Source: Kwoniella bestiolae CBS 10118 (lineage: Eukaryota; Basidiomycota; Tremellomycetes; Tremellales; Cryptococcaceae). Taken from it: 64,000 bases of DNA. Under the pieces are notes generated by a model that searched no databases, was not told where the DNA came from, and saw only the letters and a program-made list of their open reading frames with translations. The first letter of the stretch is position 1, and each line of letters begins with the position of its first letter. The position numbers and the translations under genes are program-made. The stretch lies in assembly GCF_000512585.2 (NCBI RefSeq), contig NC_089241.1, forward strand, positions 7,210,001 to 7,274,000, read 5' to 3'. This document shows positions 1-10,712 of the stretch, in pieces.

Positions 1-1509
1 TCTTGCACCATTCTCCTAATTCTTTGGTCACTGGTATCTGACATCCCAATCGACTCTCACCATCCCTATAACCTAGAGCGTAGCCTAGCATGTCATCCTC
101 CTCTTCGGTAGGTTCGGATATTGGTGCAGAACCCGAAGAAGGAGAAGAGGGGAGGTATAGATGACATGTTGCACATTCTGAGGAGGTGCAATTTCATCAG
201 CATGGCAGAGCAGGAATCCATGGCTCGTTCATAGTAGATGGTCTTCCCAATGAGCTTGAATGAGATGACTCACCCAGATTCCCACCACAAACACCTTCCA
301 ACGAAGGCAGATCATTCTCTTTCCCAACATCCAATAAATTACTTCCTACCTTAGCTCTGACAACCTTGAGTTCGCCCTCGAAAGTCTTGAACTTCAACTC
401 CACTTCTTCTCGCTCTATACCCCCAGCTGGTGTACCCTGCCGTACGGCAGTTTTGTCATTGTCCGGATTAATCCTCTCCCAGACTTGAGCCTGTTCTTCT
501 TCCGTCAGTCCGTATCTACCTCTCCAGTGAGCCCATAGTTTCGATTGAGTAGGTGGGGTGGGTGAGAGTACATGGGAGATGATGGATGGTGCATGTTCGA
601 GGGTGAGGTTGGATAGCATGTCTAGTGAGGGGAGGAGAATGATGTTTGCTGCGTATCTGCGAGCAAGAACATCTATCAGCTATCATTTGCAAGTCAGATC
701 ATGAGATCATGACAGCCTTGAATGACTCCCAATTGCTCATCACAATCACAGATCTTTCGATCATGATGGGCAGCTGGGTAAGAAGACAACCCAACTTACT
801 TATGTCCACCCACATGAGCAATCTCCCTAACCTTGACCTTTTCCTCTACTCCCCTCCTGACTATCTCTTCCCTCAACGCATCTACCAATGGATCTCCTCT
901 ATCAGAACATCGACAATCCCTCGATCCATGCGTACAGACCAGTATCTCCCTTACCCCTTTACCTTCACTGTCCATCACGTCCAAGCTCTTTGAAGTATAT
1001 TCTAGATCGCTCAGCAAACTATCAGATGACAGAATCCTCGAATCAAGCTTATCATACACCCTAGAATGCCCATCAGGCCAGAATACCCTCGCCTCGTATG
1101 ATTCTTCCTTCTCAAATGTCGGCTGAGTCCCTATTCCATCGTATATAGCATTCACAGCTATTCCCTTTCCCTTCAGCTGAGCAGAAGCACTAGCCAACAA
1201 TGGAGAAGCCATCTCCAAATGCGATGGCCAGTGCTTGGGTGGTATAGGGAGCGAAAGAAGCATGAGAGCTTTTCGGGGTGATACAGATCGAGGGAGGGGT
1301 AACCATTCTATGGGATCGGGTTGGGCGGTATGTTTGGCAGTGGAGGTGGAGTGGGTGTATCGAGTATGTCGATGGATGGATGTAAAGGTAGGATGGCGAT
1401 GCCGTATTGCTCTGAGAGTAGATGGGAGTAGGGAGGACATTGAGGTGCGGGAGGTATGAAAGTTGAGACAAGTAAGAGTGAGGGTGAGATGAAATATCTT
1501 TAAATTCAT
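1..1509 (-). CDS. TLF (sucrase/ferredoxin-like) protein fused to a C-terminal [2Fe-2S] ferredoxin domain, 3' end cut by window edge
   Basis: Three exons read leftward: 800-1509, 274-656 and <1-177. All junctions are phase-consistent, and the last exon runs off the window. The N-terminal part carries the thioredoxin-like ferredoxin (Apd1/Aim32, PF06999) signature: a CTHGSRDCRC stretch near residue 195 and HVGGHK near residue 232. These match the Cys-x-Cys and His-x3-His cluster ligands known for Apd1. After the second intron comes an adrenodoxin-type motif, CGGNLECATCHL (Cys-x5-Cys-x2-Cys), followed by the fourth Cys in RLGCQIP. So two different Fe-S sites sit in one chain. Translation could start at 1509 or at 1440; the 1440 start gives an Arg/His/Ser-rich, acid-poor N terminus that looks like a mitochondrial presequence. 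The role is probably mitochondrial electron transfer or Fe-S handling; substrate and partner are unknown. Confidence 0.8.
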
Positions 1510-2030
1510 TCGATCTCATCACTTACTGATCCTCTGTCCTTTTGCCGAACAAACCACGCAAGTTAGCATCCAATACATGCATGACTCACGTTGCCATGCC
1601 GACGGGCTTACGTGTCCGCGGTGCAGAGGCAGAGGACAGCGGGTTCATATGCATCACTACTATCACTGGTGATGCTTACTTTGCTCTTGCGCTCGTGGTG
1701 GGTGGAAAGGGTGGACACATAGGAAAAAAAGGAGAATGTCAAATGCACCCCAAGCTCCCCTTCAACATCAATACATCTTACTCGCCAAATGGATTCGCAT
1801 TGGGATCAAAGTACCCACCACCTTTGGAGCTAGTGATATACTCCTGTTCTGCCTCTAGCTCTGGTATCCCGGTTGAAGGTTTATAAGCCAATTCATGCAC
1901 CCCCGACACGCCGGTGGCCTGGGAGTGATGACGCTAGGTGCGGGAATTCGGGCCGCAAATCGGAATGCTATCACATGGAAAGAACAGGATCACATCAGGC
2001 AAGCATGTAAAGATGGATGAGTCATTCGAA
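1510..2030. other. Intergenic, no gene seen
   Basis: This is the upstream region of the Fe-S fusion gene and the downstream region of the next leftward gene. The plus-strand reading frame at 1542-1886 has no recognisable domain, and I treat it as chance. No repeat or clear regulatory site was seen. Confidence 0.5.
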
Positions 2031-3126
2031 TCAAGTCACCGACTTACATCGAGAGCTCAATGGGATGTCCCTCGGATCCAGAGAGTGGGATCTCTGACCT
2101 CTACCGAACCATCTCCGAGTCAGACTCAAAGAATCAGCTGCAGCGCGCCCTGACTGAGCAACCGCATCACCTTCCTCGCATGCAGTGTTATGACCTTCGT
2201 GACCGCCATCCATCTCTTGTAAATTGCCAGACTCAAGTCTTGCCATATGGAGATTCTGCTTGTCTATCATGTACGTCTCTTTGAGGGACTTGAGCGCATG
2301 GGAATGATCAAACACATTTACGAAATAGAACTTGAGTCTGGTAGGCCTCTCCGTCCAAAACCCTTCTCCACTCTGAGGATTCTTGACAACATTGTACCAG
2401 TCGTATCGTACCGCTTCTTCAATACGAGATTGCTCACTGGCGATATTGTGCCCAAAGGAATTTCTGGAGGAGACAAAGCTCGCCACCATGGGACGCTGAG
2501 GGTAAGCTTGAGCAATCTTGTGTCTCAGCAGGCTGCGACATGTTCCGCAGAACGGAAGAACGGGTCATATCAGCTGTTCAATGTCGCTCCCTGTGCACTC
2601 GCCTGAGCTAGGTGGACATGGCGGGTCCAACTTACTCTGCTCCTCCGACTTTGGACATCTTCCTGGAGAAGATGTGAGTATCCCCAAGCTCCGATCCTTC
2701 CAATATTGTCGCTGTGGATCGTCCAGCATCGAAAGCCTCATTCACTAGATCCATGGATTTCTTGCAGCTCGAGCATTTTGGAGAGATCAGAAACACGATG
2801 CTGTGCAGCCGCTCGCCGATACTGTCGTTGCTCTTGGACATTTTGATCTCCAATTTACCTATTTTGCCGCAGACTGTACCATCGGACCCGACCACCGTGA
2901 GACATTGTAGCTGGTAGGTCCTCGTCTTGTAGGTCTCATAGTCATCAGGGTATTCCGACACGATGCCGGCCGGGCTGAGGTCAGAACAAGTGCTGATGCC
3001 TGTGAGAGGCGGCATGATACTGTTATTTAGGTCTGAAGGTGTCCAATGATATGAACAGTGCATAACCCTTGTGAGGCCGAACGGAGAGTATCGTTCCCCT
3101 ATGCTTCTACAGACCTGAACGTCCAT
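2031..3126 (-). CDS. Hypothetical protein, two exons, about 330 aa
   Basis: Exons 2636-3126 and 2031-2532 join with a GTAAGT donor and a CGCAG acceptor and keep frame (991 nt including stop adds up to whole codons once joined, 993 nt). The protein is about 330 aa from the first Met at 3126, or about 293 aa from an in-frame Met at 3015. I do not recognise the family. The first half has a Cys-x2-Cys pair (PKCSSCKK) and the C terminus is basic and Ser-rich. No signal peptide or membrane segment is evident. The support is the length of the two open frames, which meet at a well-formed intron; no homology supports it. The start codon and the existence of a longer 5' part are open. Confidence 0.45.
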
Positions 3127-4116
3127 TCCATAGAGCGAACCTCTTTAGTCATGCTCGACAGATTCCCTCAAAGGAGGATTTCGGACTTTGTGGTGTCTCT
3201 TGTACTTCAAATTCAGACGGGCTCGATTGCATCATACGCAAATTCAAGGTCTTTTGAAATATCACGCCATTGTAAAATACTATCAAGCTATAGGCAAGCT
3301 CTAGCACTAGAAACACCGATTGAACCTGTCTATGCCCAACGCACATGTAGCTCTTCACCTGTGATTTCGCCGGTTCACTTGGTACAGCGTCTTCCCCGCC
3401 TGCTCTTAATCGGGTCATGGGAGCCATTACCACTCTATGATTCAGAGAGATATCACCCAGCTGAACCGGAACAAACAGGCTTGTTTTCCCAGCGAGCTCT
3501 TTGTTTTCACCTTAAATAGAGGTCAGACTGATGGGTATCGGTCATGTATCAGTTCGTGTCGGATCTGGTCTGGCGATATTCACTCAGATAATCAGTTGAT
3601 CGGACCGCAAATTGTGGTCGTGCCGAAGATCATGATATCCCGCATCAAGCTTTTGATGTACAGCCTATGTATATGGACTACGGATATCTCATATGAGAAA
3701 CGAATAAACAATACGGGAGGTGTTAGTCGAACTCTTCTACGGCATCATTGTGGAAGTCACCGTATAAATAAGCATGGTGGACATCTTCCTTTTCCTGTGC
3801 GCTTTTCATGCTCAAGGAGAGTCAGCATGGTACTTAATAATCGAAGGTGATTATCAATCAATCCCATAGTTCAAAGTGTTAGTGTACAAAGCCAAGAAAG
3901 ACCCTGGAATCGGGTGGGTATATCTATATCCTTGATCTTTCTCACGGGAACGGCTCACTGTATTCCTATCCTCTTGCTCTTCCTGTTCGTAACCTGTGTC
4001 ATTGTCCTCGGACTAGGACTAAACAGTCGCCTACAACCCAGACAAAACACCGATAGTCCCTCCATGCGATACCAAATCCTGATCCTCTTGATTACGGACT
4101 ACCTCTATACATCAGC
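3127..4116. other. Intergenic, about 1 kb, no convincing gene
   Basis: Several overlapping frames of 68-153 codons exist on both strands (for example 3058-3519 and 3437-3850 on plus, 3149-3433 on minus). None has a recognisable domain, plausible splice partners or consistent codon use. The right part is presumably the promoter of the small gene at 4117. Confidence 0.4.
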
Positions 4117-4431
4117 ATGAGCAATGCGCAAGCATCCATCTCACAGGAGACAGCTCAGTCTCTTACCGCGCAGGCTGGCGGTCTTCAAAATGCATCCGAA
4201 GCCATCCAACGACTGAGGGATAGAGCAGAAGCAGCGGGATTGGATCCGGAAGAACATGTGAATACGACGAACGGGTTCATCGCTGTATCCAGTCAGCTAG
4301 GAGAAGTTCTCCAAGGTGAGCGAGCGATCACCAGCGTTCGTGGATCGATATCCTGGTCATAGCTTATACCACCTACGATCTTAGCTCAAATTTCTCAACA
4401 ACATCAGCAACAACCACCTAACTCCGATTGA
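4117..4431 (+). CDS. Small helical protein of 81 aa, two exons
   Basis: Exons 4117-4315 and 4385-4431 join (GTGAGC donor, CTTAG acceptor, phase 1) to an 81-residue protein. It is Ala/Gln/Glu-rich and looks helical or coiled-coil through residues 5-65, and it ends in a Gln-rich tail before the stop. This size and composition are seen in small subunits of complexes such as DASH, Mediator or BLOC-1, but I cannot assign it to one. The intron is 69 nt. The upstream plus-strand frame at 3914-4120 overlaps the start in another frame and is discarded. The gene converges with phosphomannose isomerase. Confidence 0.6.
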
Positions 4432-4777
4432 CGTCACACAGAGGTCATCATCCAGCTTGTGATCATAAACCCCCAATGTAGCTTTAGACAAGAATGTATA
4501 TCCCAATCATACACTATTGCCATGTATCGACTTTGACGTTTGGGGTGTAGCGAGCGTGGGTGACTGACGGAAGCGCAGAGCCGGAGGAACTGGTGCGAGA
4601 TCGTAAGAAGTAGGTCATATATCTATAATGCATGGGGATAGAAGCAAGCTGTAGCTCAAGGTATGTGATAATAATCCAATCTATAAACAAAGATAATCGT
4701 CCGTGCGATAAAACCCAATAATAATAATCCTCACGCATATGATCTGTATCCGTTCAAATATCTACCCCTCTATGACT
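4432..4777. other. Convergent 3' intergenic region
   Basis: This lies between the stop of the small plus-strand gene and the stop of phosphomannose isomerase, presumably both 3' UTRs. It contains AT-rich stretches and a frame at 4514-4738 with no domain. Confidence 0.5.
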
Positions 4778-6643
4778 CTACGCTTCTACGTAAGCTCTAA
4801 ATACCTCCAACTCCTCGGTAGCTTGCCAAGTGACTTCTTCGTCAGCTCCTATGAAAATCACACTACCCCTTTCAAACTCCACCTTGTCGTCCCCACTAAC
4901 AACCGATCCACTGCCCTGAGTGACGACGGCGATGGAGGGTCCCTCAATCTTTCTATGGGACGTCTTACCCCCCGAGGCAAGTTCAACGCGTAACACAGAG
5001 AACTCTTCGATAGGCGGGTCATAGAGCTTGGTAGCGTCGTCCTGTGAGCCGAAAGTGGTAGGTTGGAGTAACTGTTGTTCCCCTGGTCCAGATTCGTATG
5101 TTAACATCTCGACTAGGGTGGGAACATCACGCAGTTTGGGTGTGAGTCCTGCTCGCACGACGTTGTCGGAGGTGGCCATGCATTCGATGATGTCTGTGGG
5201 AAGCGCGAGGGTCAGCAAATGGCATCTGAAGTGTTCATGGTTGGAAAGGATCATAGCGATAATCTTTTATGAGAGGCGAGCAACGGTGAAAGGCAGTAAT
5301 GCAGTATGGGCAGACGGAGGAGATGAAAGCGCGAACAATCAGGGCATAAGAAAGAGGGTAATCAAGTATGGGTTCTTCGTTAGAGAACCCAGAGACGGGA
5401 GCAGAACGGTCTAACTCACCTCCCTTGATATACGCATGAGGAGAATTCGCTTCCAAGAACGCCGCTTCCCCCTTCTTCAACTCCACCACATTTAGGAAGA
5501 ACACACACAGTACACCGACATCATCAGGGTACTGTTCGTTCAACATAATAGCTAGATCCACCACGTTCTTCTCTGCTTCACGGATGTCATCACCTCGCTT
5601 ATATCTTTCTATCAATGATTGGATCGCGGTGGTGACTGTATCTTTCTCGGCAGACATGAGAGCCTCGAAAATCTGCTTGAGTATCTGTTTGTTTTCTTCT
5701 GTCGGTTTACAAGGCGTTTGTCGGTATGAAGATACGTCAGGGGGTGATCCTGTAGGTAGACCGACGGATGATGCGAGTTGGTTGATCAGGTGGGAGGGGA
5801 TGATGGGTTTGAGTTCGGGTACGACGAGGAGGTTGAGTAGGAGGATGGGGAGTGGAAGGAAGTTGAGGAATGCAAGGAAGGGGGTAAGGGCGATGGCCAT
5901 TTCTGGTTTGTGGTTTGGGTCTATATATATGTTGAAGGTATGTTAGCTGTGTCCTGAGCGCAATATCACCATCACAAACCACATAGCACCCAAATACAGA
6001 AGGAAAGTAGTTACCAATCGAGCAGGATTTGTACAATATGACCACAGGTCGGAACAGAACCACTTGTGGAGTGCTGAGATATGAACAGGAGATCATCAAG
6101 TCCATATTTTACTCACCTTTGTATACATTAGGCCTCTCATCGAACAACTTCCTCGCCAATTTCTTATCAGGATGAGCCTGGATACTGAGCGCCGTACCAA
6201 TACTCAACACCTTGAACAAGAACGGTAGGTTTCCTTCCCTTGAATCTTCAAACTTCCTGATCACCTTGTCTCCTACCAAGGTCGAGTCTGATTTGATGTG
6301 ATCTGAAAGTAAGGAAGAGTCGGAGGTGAGTTTGGAAGGGAGGGTTGGATGAGTTCCCATCCATAGCTAAATTGACGTGTCGCTTATCAGCTAGTTGTCC
6401 CTTCGCCACTTCTGTTTGAGCCTGCCCTTCAGATCGGGTCATGCTCCGCTCGAGTGACATGATCAAGTGGATCCAAGGACGAAAAGCTTGCCCTGCACTC
6501 ACCTCTGCATAAGTCTTGTTCTCATCAATCTCGAATCCCTCCACGCAGGTCTTACCAAACTGCGCAGCCAACGAAGCTGAACCTTTTTTCCCCCAATCAT
6601 AAGACTGTACTCCCGGTGATAGCTTGAACACTGCTGGTGACAT
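4778..6643 (-). CDS. PMI40: Mannose-6-phosphate isomerase (type I PMI)
   Basis: Four exons (6503-6643, 6117-6366, 5420-5920, 4778-5193) total 1308 nt, 435 aa, the usual length for fungal type I PMI. The enzyme interconverts fructose-6-P and mannose-6-P, feeding GDP-mannose for cell wall, capsule and glycosylation. Visible signatures are the N-terminal SYDWGKKG, the zinc-site segments QAHPDKK and DPNHKPEMA, the NSPHAYIKGD metal-binding strand, and DIIECMATSDNVVRAGLTPK. The junctions rebuild these conserved stretches exactly (TYAE/LWMGTHP, YK/DPNHKP, KGD/IIEC). The start is the Met immediately before SPAVFKLSPG; an upstream in-frame Met would add a nonconserved leader. It is divergent from nothing close: the amino-acid transporter ends 583 bp upstream on the same strand. 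Confidence 0.96.
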
Positions 6644-7226
6644 GACGGTGACGATACGGTGTAAGTTGATGATAATGACAAGTCGAGTAAGATAGATGTA
6701 TGCATGCAATATATATATGTATATATATACAATTCGTCTTCTTCTTTTACACTGGATTTCACGTCGCGTAATTCAGTTTGTGCTCAAAAATGGAAACACG
6801 TGGCACCTTTTGTCGATGTTTACGTGTTTTTGTACCTTGTGGCAAACAGGGTACTGAAATTATGCTTGTTTTGACCAATCTTCTCGGCTGTCCCCTTCTT
6901 CATTCATCGCTAGGCGCAAGGTACACTCAGTAAGTCTGAGGAAGTCCCATTCGGATCTCCCTATCATACCACCCAATGGTCCAGATGCCTCCATGGTGAA
7001 TTTCTTAACCATCTATTCTATTTCATTGTTTCTTACAATTTACTACAACTCTCATTCTCTTTTTTTCTGGTATATTTCGTGCTTACAATTTTCAAAACGG
7101 CGATTACAACTTCAAACGAACATTTCATCCTAAACCCACCTCTGCAGAGTGAACGATAATCCACAACATCTGGAACACAATCGCCCTTCATCGCTCTTGG
7201 GTCGAAACAGTGTGGCGCCATCATTC
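6644..7226. other. Upstream region of the PMI gene
   Basis: This is 583 bp between the transporter stop and the PMI start. It has a TA dinucleotide-rich run near 6705-6730 just upstream of the PMI start and a CACGTG E-box at 6797-6802. The minus-strand frame 7033-7224 has no domain. Confidence 0.5.
6797..6802. promoter_or_regulatory. CACGTG E-box upstream of PMI
   Basis: A perfect palindromic E-box, followed by G, about 154 bp upstream of the PMI start codon. Fungal bHLH factors (Cbf1, Pho4 types) bind this core. Function here is inferred from position only. Confidence 0.35.
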
Positions 7227-10186
7227 CTAAGGATTCAATTCACCATGTCCGCTACCAGGTAAGAAAGCCCACACGGTCCCAGCTATCATCAGCGCCGTAC
7301 AGATGCCCACTAGTATCCAGTGTATCATTTTCTGCAGCCGCGCAGAAGGAGTCGATTCAGAGGTAGGATCCAGTCGAGGAGCGAGTTTTAGGTAAAATAG
7401 CAACTGTGTGTTGGATCGCACGCCATCAGCCTCAACTCCAGCCGATCACCGCAAGAAGATCAATGATGAACACCGAAAGATGTGGAAGAGTATCAGATAA
7501 AATCATATTGACTCACAGGAAGTATTATACAGATTGCAAAAGCCGAAAAGCTCCCCAAGAAAGCCATGACCCTTCCAAAACCAGGTAAGAGAACAGCAGT
7601 ACCGACACATAGAGCGGTGACCACTGTCCTGGAAACAATCCTAAAGACGGCTTTACGCCTCTCGTCGAACCGATCGGTCACACTGGCTGTGCTGCCCTTA
7701 CGTTGATGGGGTATAGACCTGTACGACCAGTCGGATTCACCCATTCCCCTCGTGCGACTTTCGGGTGAACGAAGTAGTGGACTCCGACTTTCATTCCGGT
7801 CTGACTTGGCTCCTGAGTCCAGTGGGTCCACCCTGTCGACTTGGGAAGAATAAAATGCTGACTCGTCCGCGGGAGGTACAAAATGGGCGGGAGAGATTCC
7901 AAGGATGTTTTCGATGCTAATATTGAGCTGGACGATTTTACGGAATTAGTTGCAACACGCCAGGGTCGTTGTTACATTTTCATAAGCAGGACTCACAGGT
8001 CTTGAACTCAGTCCGAACTTGGTTAGAGGATTGATGACTATCATCCATAGTGCTACCAGGTTGAGCAAGTGAGGATAATGATACTTGTCTTGCATCAAGT
8101 CTCGAGTGATCTTTGGGGAGATGAGATTTGCATGAGCGAGAACACGTTTGGAAATCATGACGCATGCATTCACTCACTTCGTCTGAAACATCCGGGCCAA
8201 TCATCAGATATCCTGCTGCTCCCGCTATGAACGAGATGGCAGTTGCGATGGCCTGGGATCATCCTATCAGCATCTCATGTCTGCTAAGTGACCCGCCAAA
8301 ATATAATAAGTATTTCAAAGGTAACACTCACAAAAGCCTTGTTGACGACCTTGTCGAAACTCTCTGGCGTCTTCATATCTCTAGCCAAGCTCGGCATAAC
8401 AGCATGACCACCAAAACCTGCTAGAATGAGGCCAATCCCTCCTAACCAATTTGCATTTCCTGATTCGGGCCATAGGGATGTCACCATAGGATCACGTAGC
8501 GAACCAGGAGCGGTGGGCCGGATCAAGCCATCGATAAGAAGAACGAGGACAAGCAGAAGCGACGATACGGACGAGAGCAGAGAGGGGAGTGAGAGTAGAC
8601 GCAGTGGTAGAAGTGCTGTCGGTAAGATGCTATGTGCATGTGTCAGCGATAGGGACATAATCACGACATGTGCACAACTATGGCAGCGATGGAAATCACA
8701 CAAAGAAGCCAAAGAGTTTCCAGTAGTTAGGAGACACCTCTGGATAAAGCGCATTGAGCGTGTCTCCGAACAGGACGACCAGAGCGACTCTAGATACATT
8801 GATCAGCCTCACGGTCTATTCATTGAGCATTGTGAACTCACCCCAAGGCAAACAGCTCGAGGCAGAACCTAAAGCGTTATTGTCAGCGTATGAACAACCG
8901 ATGGCAAGGTCTCGAGCAGCACTTACAGGATATGAATACCCCCTCCAGCCCATGCTCCTAAAGCTCTCACACCGATATCGGTATAACCCATCAAAGTCGG
9001 GTCGGACCGTATCAACCTTGCTAATAGCTTTGCGCTATTGTAGATGTGTTAATTCAAAGGTGATACTGGGGCTGTGATGACCGACTCACGTATGACACGT
9101 TAGCCAGCCGAAACTCAGTAACATGATTGTTCCTCCTATCCATCCTGCATACGCAAATGCCAAAGGCATCGATAGTAGCCCTATCCCGACAAGAACAGCA
9201 GTGGCGTTGAAAAGCTGCAGAACACAAAGGGTCGGTCAGCGGTGACCCGATGAATTATCTTGGGATTCGGGGGAGGTGGGTCAGGGGAGCGGTCATTGAA
9301 CAGCAAGTAACTCACCGTTTGACCATCTGTGCTCTGCCCCACCGGATGGTAAACCCTTTTCTTCATCGTTGTTGCTTTTCGATTCGCAGCTTCCACTGTC
9401 ACAGTACCGTATTCTCTTTGACTAGATGACTTGACCAACGGAGCAGTCTCGTCTGCACCCTCCAGTTGACCCTCATCATGATCATGAACGACCATGCGCG
9501 TTGTTCCCCGACCTGCTTTGCTAGGTAAAGGCGTTTGACTTCCGCTGGATCTAGTCCCTAGAGAGGTGCTCAAGTGGGAGCTGGTGACTCTAGGGGAGAA
9601 CATGTTGAAGGAGATCAGGCCCTCCGTGGTGTTGATGGACTGCTGAACGGGGCTAGCTTGACTTGAAGTCAGTGGAGTGGTGTCGATCTGGCGGGATGCG
9701 GGTACTGGGTCCGAGACGAAGAACGATGGATCATCCGAGGGCCTTCTCCCTTGCTCACTTGAGTGTCCCTGCTCTTCTTCGAAAATGATCTCCGGGTCTT
9801 CTGCCTGAACAACAGGGCCAGGTTGAGCATCTCCACCTGCGGCTGCTTCTATATCTGCCCATCTATGAGATACATCCCTATCCTCATCCTGATATGATCC
9901 ATCGAGGTTTCTGCTGGGTGAGGAGTGTGAGCGAGACGAGGAGGATTCTATGAAGGAAGGTACCGATTGTCCATATCGCATTTGTTGATGTCGGGAGACT
10001 GTGAGAGAAGGGTTTTAGCATGTGTCATGGGCAGGGTATGACAGTCGTGAAGAACTAGGGTTTACATGAAAAGACCAGCTCCAAGCTACTCAGCTGTGCG
10101 GCTTTGCCTTTCTTGCGAGTGGAGCCATCCTGTGGAGATGGGACTGGTACAGCTGGGATGGGTACACCCCCTCTCGGGGATGTCAT
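7227..10186 (-). CDS. Vacuolar amino-acid transporter, AVT1-like (Aa_trans, SLC32/36 family)
   Basis: Eleven exons (10066-10186, 9316-9998, 9090-9214, 8927-9034, 8842-8868, 8700-8789, 8332-8629, 8178-8252, 7997-8110, 7517-7927, 7227-7403) total 2229 nt, 742 aa. Residues 1-270 are a Ser/Pro-rich cytosolic tail. The rest has about ten to eleven hydrophobic segments of the PF01490 type. The first begins LFNATAVLVGIGLLSMPLAF, and later come WLTCHTAKLLARL, GFGGHAVMPSLARDM and LIGPDVSDE-like text. A Ser-rich loop of about 80 residues is inserted before the last segments. Family members exchange neutral amino acids across the vacuolar membrane; the substrate here is not deducible. Exon 5 is only 27 nt. 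It is divergently transcribed from ERG8. Confidence 0.9.
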
Positions 10187-10712
10187 GGTGAGGTGATACT
10201 GTGTTGACAAGCGTGGTTGAGATATGGGTTGTGTGAGGATGTACGTGTGAGATTATTCAGTGATGTGTTGAGCTGTAACAATGAATGGATACGGATATAC
10301 ACAAGAATGATATCGACTGAGATGCAAGTAAGGAGTAAGGACTAAGTTCACAAAGGTGTTATCTATACGAGTCTTTATATCATCATCAAATCACATCACA
10401 CCAACAGATAACAAGTCAATTAACGAGATCCGAGAAATACGGAGACCCAACAACCGATAGTTTGAGTGGAGCCATAAAAAACCACGTGGCAATCAAAAAG
10501 GGTCAATGCGCTAGTCAAGGCACGGTTCACCATCAACTCATACCATTTCAAAACATGCTCTTGCTCTCTTTATCCTCTGTCTCTCCATCTTGCTCACTTT
10601 CTCATCCTTGATATATATATCATATATCATATTCTAGCTCATAGCTCTACAAGGATCAAGCTCAAGCTGATCACAAAGAGGCGCATAGGCTAGACACACA
10701 GAGTCATCAGCC
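10187..10712. promoter_or_regulatory. Bidirectional promoter, AVT-like gene / ERG8
   Basis: 526 bp between divergent start codons. It holds a CACGTG core at 10483-10488 in the context CCACGTGGC and an alternating AT run near 10610-10630 that could act as a TATA-type element for ERG8, about 85-100 bp upstream of its ATG. Confidence 0.5.
10483..10488. promoter_or_regulatory. CACGTG E-box in the AVT/ERG8 divergent promoter
   Basis: The extended palindrome CCACGTGG lies 225 bp from the ERG8 start and 297 bp from the transporter start. It fits the bHLH (Cbf1/Pho4-type) consensus. Confidence 0.4.

Noticed and set aside
3058..3850. Plus-strand open frames of 137-153 codons
   Set aside because: No recognisable domain, no plausible splice continuation, overlaps the upstream part of a better minus-strand gene; likely chance frames in a GC-balanced gap.
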